64,000 nucleotides of DNA. Source: Spirochaetales bacterium (GTDB taxonomy: Bacteria; Spirochaetota; Spirochaetia; DSM-2461). Below are positions 46,733 through 54,257 of the stretch, one piece after another. Below the pieces are notes generated by a model. That model was given only the letters and a program-made list of their open reading frames with translations. It was not told the DNA's origin and searched no databases. How positions within the stretch are numbered: the first letter of the stretch is position 1; each line of letters opens with the position of its first letter. The position numbers and the translations under genes were made by a program. The stretch is taken from contig JAFGXR010000040.1 in assembly GCA_016936555.1 (NCBI GenBank), forward strand, positions 1 to 64,000. The letters are read 5' to 3'.

Positions 46733-46754
46733 CAAGTTATCCACAACCTATACA
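46733..46754 (+). repeat. Direct repeat copy 2 containing a DnaA box
   Basis: Exact second copy of the 22-bp element, 235 bp from the first and in the same orientation. A run of TGTGAAT half-boxes in the opposite orientation follows at 46772-46807. Confidence 0.85.
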
Positions 46755-46941
46755 GTTATCTTCGGGAAAGCTGTGAATACTCTGTGAATTTACAAAATTG
46801 TGAATTCAGAACAACGAGAATTAATCAAGCGAATTCGCATAAAAATAAAATTGAAAAATTCCCCGTAAATGCTATTGAATTCTTAAAAACAAATTCGATA
46901 TCATCATGTCTCACCCCTGAGAAGAGGAACCTTATTTAACA

Positions 46942-47946
46942 ATGAATAAAAAAGAATTTTTACTCGATTACAAACTTATAAAAAGTACAGATACGTACAT
47001 TGAATTTGATGATATCACTCACAAAACGGAGGGAAACTTCGATTTCGCCTCCATGTCCATAGACAGCCTGGATCTTCGGGACCAGCCTGAAGAAGTTTTG
47101 AAAGCCGCGAAAAAAAGATGGATCCAGACAAAAAAACTTCTGCTCGTATACACAACAGAAATAAAAAGTACCGGACTGAACAAGATTCTCTTCAATACGC
47201 TCAACACCCCCGCCGTACCGGCGGCTCCGGGCTTATTTTTCTTTTTCAAAGACAGGGATCTGGCTGAAGTTTTCCAGTTCAACATCCAATGCGGCGGCAA
47301 GGAAGAAACGAAAGACGATGTACTCGTCTATCTGGCCCTGGCCAGAATTAAAAACGAAAGCGTCCTTTCATCGATGCCGCGGATTCTGAAAGACAAAGTG
47401 ACAGATCACCTGGGAAACAATATCCGCGCCATTGCGGAAAGCCGGAAACTTCTCTCTGTTATGGGCCGGCCGGGAATGGTGAAGGAATTGTGCGAAAAAA
47501 CAGAAATGGGAATGCAGGATGATGAAGCCCTGTGGATTCATACCTCTCTTATAAGAGAACTCGACCCGGCGCTGCGTGTCTATATCGGATGTTCCTCTTT
47601 CTTTTATGGAGATCCCGCTTCTGCGGATATAGTCAAAATCCATAAAAAATCCTCTAAAATAACCTATTATCTCTACGATGACTTTGACAATAAGCTGCTG
47701 CCGGAAATGCACGACAGGATAAAAGTGGATCTGAGCCGTCAAAAGATGGATCACTTTGATCACCGCAGCAACAACAAACCGGAAGTTGTATATTTCAAGG
47801 AAAGATTTGTAAGCCCCTATGACAGCCGCTACAGAGAGTGGAAAAACTTCAGCGACCACCTTGTGGAGAAAGGATACGCACCGGAAGGAATCCATATAGA
47901 ACAGAACAGGAATCTGAGAGAGATACTCAACAGTTTCTGCGCCTGA
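46942..47946 (+). CDS. Protein of unknown function next to the candidate origin
   Basis: A 334-aa soluble, charged protein with no signal peptide or membrane segment. Features include LYDDFDNKLLPEMHDRIKVDLSRQKMDHFDHR near residue 250 and a C-terminal helix (NLREILNSF). I cannot match it to a family. The start ATG has GAGGAA about 12 nt upstream, longer than usual, and lies directly right of the DnaA-box cluster. It ends in a terminator hairpin and appears to be monocistronic. Its position suggests, but does not show, a link to replication or segregation. Confidence 0.8.
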   Translation: MNKKEFLLDYKLIKSTDTYIEFDDITHKTEGNFDFASMSIDSLDLRDQPEEVLKAAKKRWIQTKKLLLVYTTEIKSTGLNKILFNTLNTPAVPAAPGLFFFFKDRDLAEVFQFNIQCGGKEETKDDVLVYLALARIKNESVLSSMPRILKDKVTDHLGNNIRAIAESRKLLSVMGRPGMVKELCEKTEMGMQDDEALWIHTSLIRELDPALRVYIGCSSFFYGDPASADIVKIHKKSSKITYYLYDDFDNKLLPEMHDRIKVDLSRQKMDHFDHRSNNKPEVVYFKERFVSPYDSRYREWKNFSDHLVEKGYAPEGIHIEQNRNLREILNSFCA

Positions 47947-47954
47947 GATCAGAA

Positions 47955-47976
47955 AGCCCCGGCATTACCCGGGGCT
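47955..47976 (+). terminator. Terminator after the 334-aa orphan
   Basis: AGCCCCGG pairs with CCGGGGCT around a 6-nt loop, followed by an AT-rich stretch with TTTTT. It lies between convergent genes, so it may also stop minus-strand transcripts from the acidic-protein gene. Confidence 0.78.
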
Positions 47977-47993
47977 GATTATTTTTATTCATC

Positions 47994-48191
47994 TTATGAC
48001 AATGCCCAAGGATCGTCTTCAATTTCCTCCGAATCATCTTCGCCCCGGTACTCGCGATCCCAGGCTTCTGCATCCATATCATCGTAGGAATCACCCCAAT
48101 CATCATTATCGGGAAAAAGATCTGAATTATCATCATCCAGATCATCTAAAGACATGAAGTCATCTTGATCATCGTCATCAAAATCACTCAT
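47994..48191 (-). CDS. Highly acidic 65-aa protein
   Basis: A very short protein in which about half the residues are Asp or Glu (SDFDDDDQDDF, DLDDDNSDLFPDNDDW, DDSEEIEDDPW). The start ATG at 48191 has a strong AAAAGGAGGAG ribosome-binding site; the frame continues upstream to 48290 without support. Such proteins can mimic DNA, bind basic partners or act as small acidic tails. I recognise no family. Its closeness to the candidate origin makes a DNA- or protein-binding role worth testing. Confidence 0.75.
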   Translation of the reverse strand: MSDFDDDDQDDFMSLDDLDDDNSDLFPDNDDWGDSYDDMDAEAWDREYRGEDDSEEIEDDPWALS

Positions 48192-48286
48192 AAACTCCTC
48201 CTTTTGAGCATATATCCGAACAAAATCTTTATAATACAATTTATACTGAAATTTCCAGAGAAAACCAATTTTTTTGAAGAAAAAAA

Positions 48287-48784
48287 TCACTCGAAAACAA
48301 TGATGCCATTCTCTATTTCAAGAAACCTTCCGGCGCTTTTAAAATCGAGAAGAATATTTTCAAGTTCATCGGTTTGAAAGGTCCTGTAACTGATCAGATC
48401 GGCAAAATCGAGTTCCGCGCCGAGTGCTTCAAGATCACGTCTCAGCTCTTCGGTAGAGGGAATTTCTCCCGTTATAAAAAATGAGGAGAAAAGCCGCCGG
48501 CCCCGGGTCATCCAGGATTCCACTTTTTCCCTGTCCGGCTGATACCCCAAAGGGAACTGATCGGGGTAGAGAATATGATCTTTAAAAACAAAGAGAAAAG
48601 AATTCTCCCCGAAATCCTTAAGGGAGCGGGAAAACTCAAGATTCAAAGGCAGCGCACCTATAAGCAGGTTGTCAAGCCGGCCGTAGAGATCGGCAAAAAA
48701 GTTGATGGAAGAGAATAGATTTCCGAAATTACGAGTGTTTTCATTCAAGTTGAATCTGAGCGAATATAATAAATCCTGTTCCAT
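48287..48784 (-). CDS. Hypothetical protein (165 aa)
   Basis: A soluble protein (MEQDLLYSLRFNLNENTRNFGNLFSS...) with no recognised domain. It is mostly helical, with an acidic C-terminal half (STEELRRDLEALGAELDFADLISY). It is oriented with the acidic miniprotein and may share its transcript (95-bp gap). I see no obvious Shine-Dalgarno sequence at the start, so the N-terminus is uncertain. Confidence 0.65.
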   Translation of the reverse strand: MEQDLLYSLRFNLNENTRNFGNLFSSINFFADLYGRLDNLLIGALPLNLEFSRSLKDFGENSFLFVFKDHILYPDQFPLGYQPDREKVESWMTRGRRLFSSFFITGEIPSTEELRRDLEALGAELDFADLISYRTFQTDELENILLDFKSAGRFLEIENGIIVFE

Positions 48785-48823
48785 TATCGAGTACCTGAAT
48801 TCATTTTCGACCGTACCACGTCA

Positions 48824-48862
48824 TTGTTCAATCACAATAGTCCGTGATAAAATTATTTCATG
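48824..48862 (+). promoter_or_regulatory. Promoter of the DUF1456 gene (apparently leaderless)
   Basis: TTGTTC (48824-48829), an 18-bp spacer and TAAAAT (48848-48853), then 6 nt to ATG 48860. No Shine-Dalgarno sequence lies between. Confidence 0.55.
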
Positions 48863-49087
48863 ACCAATAATGACATTTTTAAAAAATTAAGAATAGCCTT
48901 TAATATGAAAGATACCGATATAATCGAAACGCTGGAAAAGGTGGGCTTCTCCATTACCAAAAGTGAAATTAACGCTATTTTCCGGACGAAAGAACACAGG
49001 AACTACAAACCCTGCGGAGACCAGCTTCTGAGGAAATTCCTCGACGGACTGATAGAGAGAGAAAGACCCTCGCGCAATAAAATTTGA
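48860..49087 (+). CDS. DUF1456 (YehS-like) protein, single-repeat form
   Basis: A 75-aa protein matching one DUF1456 repeat: NNDIFKKLRIAFNMKDTDIIETL, then GFSITKSEINAIFRTKEHRNYKPCGDQLLRKFLDGL. The E. coli homologue YehS is about twice this length with two repeats, so this is a half-size version and may dimerise. The function of the family is unknown. It is followed 42 bp later by a gene with its own ribosome-binding site. Confidence 0.85.
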   Translation: MTNNDIFKKLRIAFNMKDTDIIETLEKVGFSITKSEINAIFRTKEHRNYKPCGDQLLRKFLDGLIERERPSRNKI

Positions 49088-49129
49088 AATTCCCGTTCTC
49101 ATTTATTAAATTTTCCTTAGGAGAATCGT

Positions 49130-49492
49130 ATGGAGAGATTAAAAGAGATCACCTCCGAAGGAAAAATAATTATTTTTCTCAACCTGAGAGACTATAAAGA
49201 CGACAAAATCTTTTTCAGAGAGATACTGCATCACACATCGGAGCTTCTGAAAAAAAAGGGCTCTCCCCAGCTTTTCCTCGCCGATTTCACAGGGATTCCC
49301 TATACACATAAATACTTTGAGATAACGAGGGAGTTCATTTCCGGCAATCTGGATTATATCAGAGCCGCCGCCTTGACGGGGGTTCACCTCGAACAGGAAA
49401 TTGATCCGGATATAATCATGAAAGCGGCGGACCTTCACATACTCTTCTTTAATGATATTAACGATGCCCGAAACTGGCTTTCGCAAAAGTAA
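49130..49492 (+). CDS. SpoIIAA/STAS-like small protein
   Basis: A 120-aa cytoplasmic protein alternating beta strands and helices (KIIIFLNLRDYKDDK, SPQLFLADFTGIPYTHKY, LDYIRAAALTG). It ends in ILFFNDINDARNWLSQK, the closing pattern of SpoIIAA-like/STAS proteins. A fold-level assignment only; the function is unknown. The ribosome-binding site TTAGGAGAA lies just before the ATG. It lies between DUF1456 and the antiporter. Confidence 0.6.
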   Translation: MERLKEITSEGKIIIFLNLRDYKDDKIFFREILHHTSELLKKKGSPQLFLADFTGIPYTHKYFEITREFISGNLDYIRAAALTGVHLEQEIDPDIIMKAADLHILFFNDINDARNWLSQK

Positions 49493-49517
49493 AGATTTTT
49501 AGAAGATACGATTATTT

Positions 49518-49556
49518 TTTACAATTTCCCTCGGTAATATTAGAATGATATTCATG
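49518..49556 (+). promoter_or_regulatory. Promoter of the antiporter gene (apparently leaderless)
   Basis: TTTACA (49518-49523), a 17-bp spacer and TAGAAT (49541-49546), then 7 nt to ATG 49554. There is no Shine-Dalgarno sequence. This favours the second ATG (49554) over the one at 49545, which lies inside the -10 region. Confidence 0.6.
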
Positions 49557-50804
49557 AATCTTATCATTGAAGATTTCCTGGAATTCAAAGACCTTTTAAC
49601 CCAGCATTCCCTTTTTATAATCGGGCTGCTCCTCGTTTTCGGATACTTCCTGGGCAAACTGGCCGATAAAGTCAAGCTGCCGGAAATTACCGGTTACATC
49701 ATTTCCGGCCTTCTCATGGGTGATGCTGTATTCCAGATGATCCCCCATGATTCCGAGCTGACAATTGTGACCGATGTGGCTCTGGCTCTTATCGCGCTCA
49801 CAATCGGGGGAGAGTTCTCCCTGACCAAGCTGAAAATTATGGGCCGCGAAGTGATCATTCTCACAATCTTTCAGATTCTGCTGACCTATTTAACTGTCTC
49901 GATAAGCCTCGTTGTTTTCAAACTGGAACTGCCTTTTGCGCTTCTTATGGGAGCGATTGCAACGGCAACAGCCCCCGCTGCGACGGTAGCCATCGTTCAA
50001 TCTCTCAGGGCTCACGGGAGGTTTATTGACAGGCTCTACGGGATCGTCGCTATGGATGATGCCGGTGCCGTCATCGTTTTCAGCATCTCATTCGCTATAG
50101 CAACAGGCCTTCTCTCCCCTCATGAAGGCGCTTCGGGACAGGGCGCGGGACTTCTTATCTTTCATGCTTTTACGGAAATACTGTTTTCACTGGTTCTCGG
50201 AGCGCTCTTCGGATTCTTCATTCACAAATCCACAAGAAAGCACACCAATACAGGAGAAATACTCATTCTGACGCTGGCCCTGGTCCTCCTTGAAACGGCT
50301 CTGGCCCTTTTCTTCCACCTCTCTCCTCTTCTCTCCAATATGGCTGCCGGCACAGTTCTTATTAATATTTCACCGCGCAACCACAGGATCTTCCGGACAC
50401 TCGAACCGCTGTCGCCTCCTGTTTACGCACTCTTCTTTATAATTGCCGGAACAGAGCTCAATCCGGCGGCTCTTATGAAAAAAGAAATCCTTATTCTGGG
50501 TGCGGTTTTTATCGTATCGAGAGCCCTTGCCAAATATTCGGGCATAAATCTGGGGGCCAGAGCAGCCGGGTCTGCTCACAATATCAGAAAGTATCTGGGA
50601 TTCTGCATGCTACCTCAAGCGGGTGTGGCTATCGGGCTTGTTCTGATGATTCAGACCTCTCCCGTCGTCCTGGCTCTTCCGGAGGCGAGGCAGGCGACCA
50701 TATCCCTGATGGTAAATATCGTACTGCTTTCGGTTTTCTTCAATGAACTGACCGGGCCGCCTCTATCCAAATTTGCCATAGTCCGCGCCATGGAAGAGGA
50801 GTGA
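49554..50804 (+). CDS. Cation/proton antiporter (CPA2, Kef/NapA-like)
   Basis: A membrane protein of about 416 aa with 12-13 helices. CPA family features are ITGYIISGLLMGD, IGGEFSLTKLK and the paired acidic residues in AMDDAGAVIVFS, corresponding to the ion-binding site, preceded by AIATATAPAATVAIV. There is no Trk/NAD-binding C-terminal domain, so regulation may come from the next gene, an EIIA-PII-like protein. The start was moved to 49554 on promoter grounds. Which cation it exchanges (Na+ or K+) cannot be told. Confidence 0.88.
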   Translation: MNLIIEDFLEFKDLLTQHSLFIIGLLLVFGYFLGKLADKVKLPEITGYIISGLLMGDAVFQMIPHDSELTIVTDVALALIALTIGGEFSLTKLKIMGREVIILTIFQILLTYLTVSISLVVFKLELPFALLMGAIATATAPAATVAIVQSLRAHGRFIDRLYGIVAMDDAGAVIVFSISFAIATGLLSPHEGASGQGAGLLIFHAFTEILFSLVLGALFGFFIHKSTRKHTNTGEILILTLALVLLETALALFFHLSPLLSNMAAGTVLINISPRNHRIFRTLEPLSPPVYALFFIIAGTELNPAALMKKEILILGAVFIVSRALAKYSGINLGARAAGSAHNIRKYLGFCMLPQAGVAIGLVLMIQTSPVVLALPEARQATISLMVNIVLLSVFFNELTGPPLSKFAIVRAMEEE

Positions 50805-50870
50805 TAATGACGGGGGACGCGAAGCGTCAGGACCCGGCATTAGTCACAAGCGAAGCGTTAAGGAGGAGTG

Positions 50871-51695
50871 ATGGATTTATTTAAAATTACAGACATAAAA
50901 AGCTGCAGCTGCGGTATTAAAACCAAAACGAAAGACGAAACCTTACGGAAGCTGGCCAGATTGGCAGCAAAAAGCCGGAAGCTCGAAAATATAAACGATG
51001 ATGAGATTTATGAAAAATTAAAAGAGAGGGAAAATCAGGGTTCAACAGGTTTCGGAGGGGAGATAGCCATACCACATGCCAGAATTAAGGGAATGGAGGA
51101 ATTTCTCCTTTTTATTGTGACAGACCGCAAAGGTGTGGAATACGACGCTATGGATAAAAAGAAAGTCCGCCTTTTCTTCGTTATTCTCGGTCCGGAGGAA
51201 GCGGTCAACGAGCACCTTCAGATTCTGGCATCCATATCCCGGGCCGTGTCTCAGGAGCGGGTGAAAAAAGAACTGTTGGGCGCGACAAACGAATCGGTTC
51301 TGGTTGAAACATTTTTAAAATACACACTTGAAAAGGATGAGAACCGCGACCGGAGGCAGAAGATGAAGCTGATGATTCTTGTTCTTTACCTCGATGAATT
51401 TCTCTACCACATACTGGAATATTTTATTCAGGAAGGAATCGAAGGCGCAACCATCATGGACTCTTCCGGGATGGGTGAATACATATCGAGCATACCCCTT
51501 TTCGCGACATTTATCGGTTTTATGAATGAGAAGAAGAACCACAGTAAAACCATTTTCGTTCTTATCCCGGAAAACAAGGAAGCCGATATAGTCAAGGGCA
51601 TCGAGGAAATCACCGGAGATCTGGATAAGAAAGAAGGTGCTATGATCCTCACAACCGATATTTCCCTGTATAAGGGAACCATGAAGATGATGTAG
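50871..51695 (+). CDS. EIIA-Ntr-like PTS protein with PII-like C-terminal domain
   Basis: A 274-aa protein. Residues 1-150 form an EIIA (PTS EIIA-2/Ntr) domain with the phosphorylated His69 in GFGGEIAIPHAR. Residues ~165-274 form an alpha/beta domain (MKLMILVLYLDEFLYHILEYFIQEGIEGATIMDSSGMGEY) with the look of PII-like signalling proteins. It should be phosphorylated by NPr from PtsP and report PEP/nitrogen state. ATG 50871 has AAGGAGG 4 nt upstream; a GTG one codon earlier is too close to it. Its place between a cation antiporter and the LytSR genes suggests it gates the antiporter, by analogy with EIIA-Ntr control of K+ transport. Confidence 0.85.
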   Translation: MDLFKITDIKSCSCGIKTKTKDETLRKLARLAAKSRKLENINDDEIYEKLKERENQGSTGFGGEIAIPHARIKGMEEFLLFIVTDRKGVEYDAMDKKKVRLFFVILGPEEAVNEHLQILASISRAVSQERVKKELLGATNESVLVETFLKYTLEKDENRDRRQKMKLMILVLYLDEFLYHILEYFIQEGIEGATIMDSSGMGEYISSIPLFATFIGFMNEKKNHSKTIFVLIPENKEADIVKGIEEITGDLDKKEGAMILTTDISLYKGTMKMM

Positions 51696-51703
51696 GTTCT
51701 GTT

Positions 51704-53377
51704 TTGGTAGATATTCTTAAAACTCTTTTCAACCAGATAGGAATTCTGGCACTTTTTGCTTTTTTTATTTCTCAGTCTTATGCGGTGAAAAGGATACTGA
51801 CGAGGAGGAAGAGGAAAAAAAAAGACACCGTCATAATTATCCTTCTTTTCAGTCTTATCGGAATTCTCGGAACCTACACGGGTATTCCGGTCCATGGAGC
51901 TATCGCTAACTCACGGGTCGTCGGAGTATTTGTTGCCGGGTTGATCGGAGGACCGGTTATTGGGCTGGCAACCGGCCTTATTGCCGGTTTTCACCGATGG
52001 GTCATAGATATCGGAGGATTTACGGCATTCGCCTGTATGCTTTCTACCATTCTGGAAGGCTTGATTGGCGGGCTCCTCCACCGTCAGATTTCGAAAGCCG
52101 AAAAGAAATGGTTTTTCGCTACCGGATTCGGTGCCGGAGCAGAACTTCTCCAGATGATGCTGATCCTGGCAATAGTTCGTCCTTTCCGGGACGCTGTCGA
52201 ACTGGTACAGCTTATCGCTCTGCCGATGATAGGAGCCAACGCTGTAGCAATCGGTCTTTTTATAGCCATAATTGAGAATGTGCGGGAAAAAGAGGATCTG
52301 GTCGCCGCCAACCAGGCGGAAACTGTTCTTCTTATCGCCCTGCAGACAATCGAGCACTTCAGGAAGGGATACAATCGGGAAACAGCTACAGCCTCCGCCC
52401 GCATTATACTGGAAAAAACGGACTTATCAGCTGTCGCCTTCACTAATAGGGAAATCATTCTGGCCCACGTGGGAACAGGGGCAACACACCATCCTCCCGG
52501 GGAACCCTTTCAAACGCGATTGACCGGCAAAGTACTCGAGACAGGCAAGTTGCTTGTCGCGGGAAATTCAAGAGAAATCAATTGTTTGAACAGCGGCTGC
52601 TCTCTTCAGTCAGCAGTGGTTACACCTCTTTACCGGGGAAATGAAATTGTCGGAGTCATGAAGCTATACAGAAATGAACCCAGAGCCATTTCCCGAGTGG
52701 ACATGAATCTGGCAACCGGCCTGGGAGCACTTTTTTCAAACCAGATAGAACTGAGCACTATTGAGGAACAGGCAAAACTTCTCGGTAAAGCTGAACTGAA
52801 AGCCCTTCAGGCTCAGATTAATCCCCATTTTTTGTTCAATGCCATAAACACAATAAGCTCCCTCATCCGAACCGACCCCGATTCCGCACGGAAACTCCTG
52901 AAAAACCTCAGCCATATTTTCCGCAAAAGCCTGCAGACCGGACAGGAGGATGTTTCCATAGAACAGGAGCTGGATCACATCGAAGCCTATCTGAATATTG
53001 AAAAAGCCCGATACGGTGACAACCTGAAGGTGGAGATAAAGAAACCGCAGGAACTTCACTTCAATCTCCCCCCTTTAATACTTCAGCCGCTGGTGGAAAA
53101 TGCCGTCAAGCATGGAATTATGGCCCGAAAGGAGGGAGGGATTATTCTCATAGACATTAGAGGAGACCGGAAAAATATTCATATTGCGATCAAGGATAAT
53201 GGAGTGGGCATGCCGGACAGGATTATAGAAAAACTCTTAACGGAAGGTGACGGCTCATCCATTGCCCTGTATAATATCAATCAGCGTCTAGTCATGAAAT
53301 ACGGTGACAAACAGGGGCTGAAAGTGGAAAGCAGGCAGGGAAAAGGAACAAAAGTGAGCTTATGTATTCCCAGATAA
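51704..53377 (+). CDS. LytS-family sensor histidine kinase (BtsS-like)
   Basis: A 557-aa sensor. A five- to six-helix 5TM-5TMR LytS-type membrane domain (residues ~1-195, with NSRVVGVFVAGLIGGP) is followed by a GAF-like domain (~210-355). The His_kinase domain carries phospho-His in QINPHFLFNAINTI, N-box LVENAVKHGI and G-box KDNGVGMPD. Homologues sense extracellular metabolites such as pyruvate (BtsS). It starts at a TTG (51704), 9 bp behind the EIIA gene, with only a weak AGG, and overlaps the regulator gene by 16 bp. Confidence 0.93.
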   Translation: MVDILKTLFNQIGILALFAFFISQSYAVKRILTRRKRKKKDTVIIILLFSLIGILGTYTGIPVHGAIANSRVVGVFVAGLIGGPVIGLATGLIAGFHRWVIDIGGFTAFACMLSTILEGLIGGLLHRQISKAEKKWFFATGFGAGAELLQMMLILAIVRPFRDAVELVQLIALPMIGANAVAIGLFIAIIENVREKEDLVAANQAETVLLIALQTIEHFRKGYNRETATASARIILEKTDLSAVAFTNREIILAHVGTGATHHPPGEPFQTRLTGKVLETGKLLVAGNSREINCLNSGCSLQSAVVTPLYRGNEIVGVMKLYRNEPRAISRVDMNLATGLGALFSNQIELSTIEEQAKLLGKAELKALQAQINPHFLFNAINTISSLIRTDPDSARKLLKNLSHIFRKSLQTGQEDVSIEQELDHIEAYLNIEKARYGDNLKVEIKKPQELHFNLPPLILQPLVENAVKHGIMARKEGGIILIDIRGDRKNIHIAIKDNGVGMPDRIIEKLLTEGDGSSIALYNINQRLVMKYGDKQGLKVESRQGKGTKVSLCIPR

Positions 53378-54150
53378 ACAACAATCTGAAAGTATTGATC
53401 GTCGATGATGAAAAGCCGGCCAGGGACGAGATGACCTTTCTGCTGAAAGGGATTGAAGACATAACAATTTCAGGTGTAGCGGAAAATGGGGAAGAGGCAT
53501 TGAAAATAGCCGGAAATGTTTATCCCGACATAATTTTTCTCGATATCAACATGGCGGAAATGAATGGCTTTCAGCTTACGGAGAAGCTTCATGCAACGGG
53601 ACAAAATCCCGGAATTATCTTTACGACAGCCTATGACCAGTATGCCTTGCAGGCTTTTGACATCCGGGCTGTTGACTACATTCTCAAGCCTGTTGAAGAG
53701 GACAGGCTTATAAGCAGTATAGAGAAATTCCGCAGCCAGAGAGGAGGGGGAAATGACCGGAGGGATTATTCGGCACTGGAACAAATAATCAAAAGACTCC
53801 AGAGAGATAACAAAGTTCCCCGGTATCTGTCCATAGGCCTGGGAGATTCCTACCTGCCCGTATCTTTCGGCGATATCATTACCATTTCAGCCAGAGGCCG
53901 TACTGTCACAATCCATACGAAAAAAGGAGACTACCGCCACTGCAGATCCATCGGCGAGATGGAAGACCTTTTATCGGACGGAAACTTCTTCCGCTGTCAC
54001 AGATCATATATTATAAATCTCGATTTCATTGAGAAAATCGGAATCTGGTTTAATAACACCTATCAGATACAAATGAAGCACTTTTCTGAAAAGATTACGG
54101 TTTCGCGAAGCTATATTAAAGCTTTCAGAGAAATCATGTCGATTGTCTGA
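53362..54150 (+). CDS. LytTR response regulator (BtsR/LytR-like)
   Basis: A 262-aa regulator. A receiver domain (VLIVDDEKPARDE; phospho-Asp in IIFLDINMAEMNG; Lys in YILKPVEED) is joined to a LytTR DNA-binding domain (residues ~150-262, YLSIGLGDSYLPVSF...HRSYIINLDFIEKIGIWFNNTY). It should be phosphorylated by the LytS partner and activate the transporter gene 107 bp downstream. LytTR proteins bind pairs of short direct repeats; a candidate pair lies in that gap. Confidence 0.95.
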   Translation: MYSQINNNLKVLIVDDEKPARDEMTFLLKGIEDITISGVAENGEEALKIAGNVYPDIIFLDINMAEMNGFQLTEKLHATGQNPGIIFTTAYDQYALQAFDIRAVDYILKPVEEDRLISSIEKFRSQRGGGNDRRDYSALEQIIKRLQRDNKVPRYLSIGLGDSYLPVSFGDIITISARGRTVTIHTKKGDYRHCRSIGEMEDLLSDGNFFRCHRSYIINLDFIEKIGIWFNNTYQIQMKHFSEKITVSRSYIKAFREIMSIV

Positions 54151-54185
54151 CAATAAAATGTCATTGATGTTTGAATTTTGTCACT
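54142..54185 (+). promoter_or_regulatory. Candidate LytTR-regulator binding region before the CstA gene
   Basis: A perfect 13-bp palindrome ATTGTCTGACAAT (54142-54154) overlaps the regulator stop codon. Two TGTCAYT elements follow at 54159-54165 and 54179-54185, 20 bp apart (about two helical turns), as expected for LytTR direct repeats. A -10-like TATAGT lies near 54225 with no clear -35, which fits an activator-dependent promoter. No binding data exist. Confidence 0.45.
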
Positions 54186-54257
54186 TTATTTTTTTTCTCC
54201 AAACTCCCTTCATTTATGGACTTAGTATAGTCTCATAAATTTAATCGGAGGTATTCA

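Larger units (their letters stand above)
46445..46941. other. Candidate replication origin: DnaA-box cluster in AT-rich gene-free DNA
   Basis: No gene is seen in this 497-bp stretch. It contains TTATTCACA (46491-46499), TTATCCACA (46502-46510) and a second TTATCCACA (46737-46745), all matching the DnaA-box consensus TTATNCACA. One-mismatch boxes lie at 46449-46457 (TAATCCACA) and 46772-46780 (TGTGAATAC, reverse), with weaker ones near 46783 and 46799. The two TTATCCACA boxes sit in a 22-bp exact direct repeat (46498-46519 and 46733-46754). AT-rich runs follow on the right (46803-46900), where an unwinding element could lie. Genes to the left are nearly all on the minus strand and those to the right mostly on the plus strand. 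No dnaA, dnaN or gidA is adjacent, so a DnaA-titration site is an alternative. Confidence 0.6.

Noticed and set aside
50813-50867. GACGCGAAGCGTC palindrome and repeated GCGAAGCG between the antiporter and EIIA genes
   Set aside because: Too short to call a repeat family from one locus and it has no T-run; it may simply be a stable intercistronic stem.
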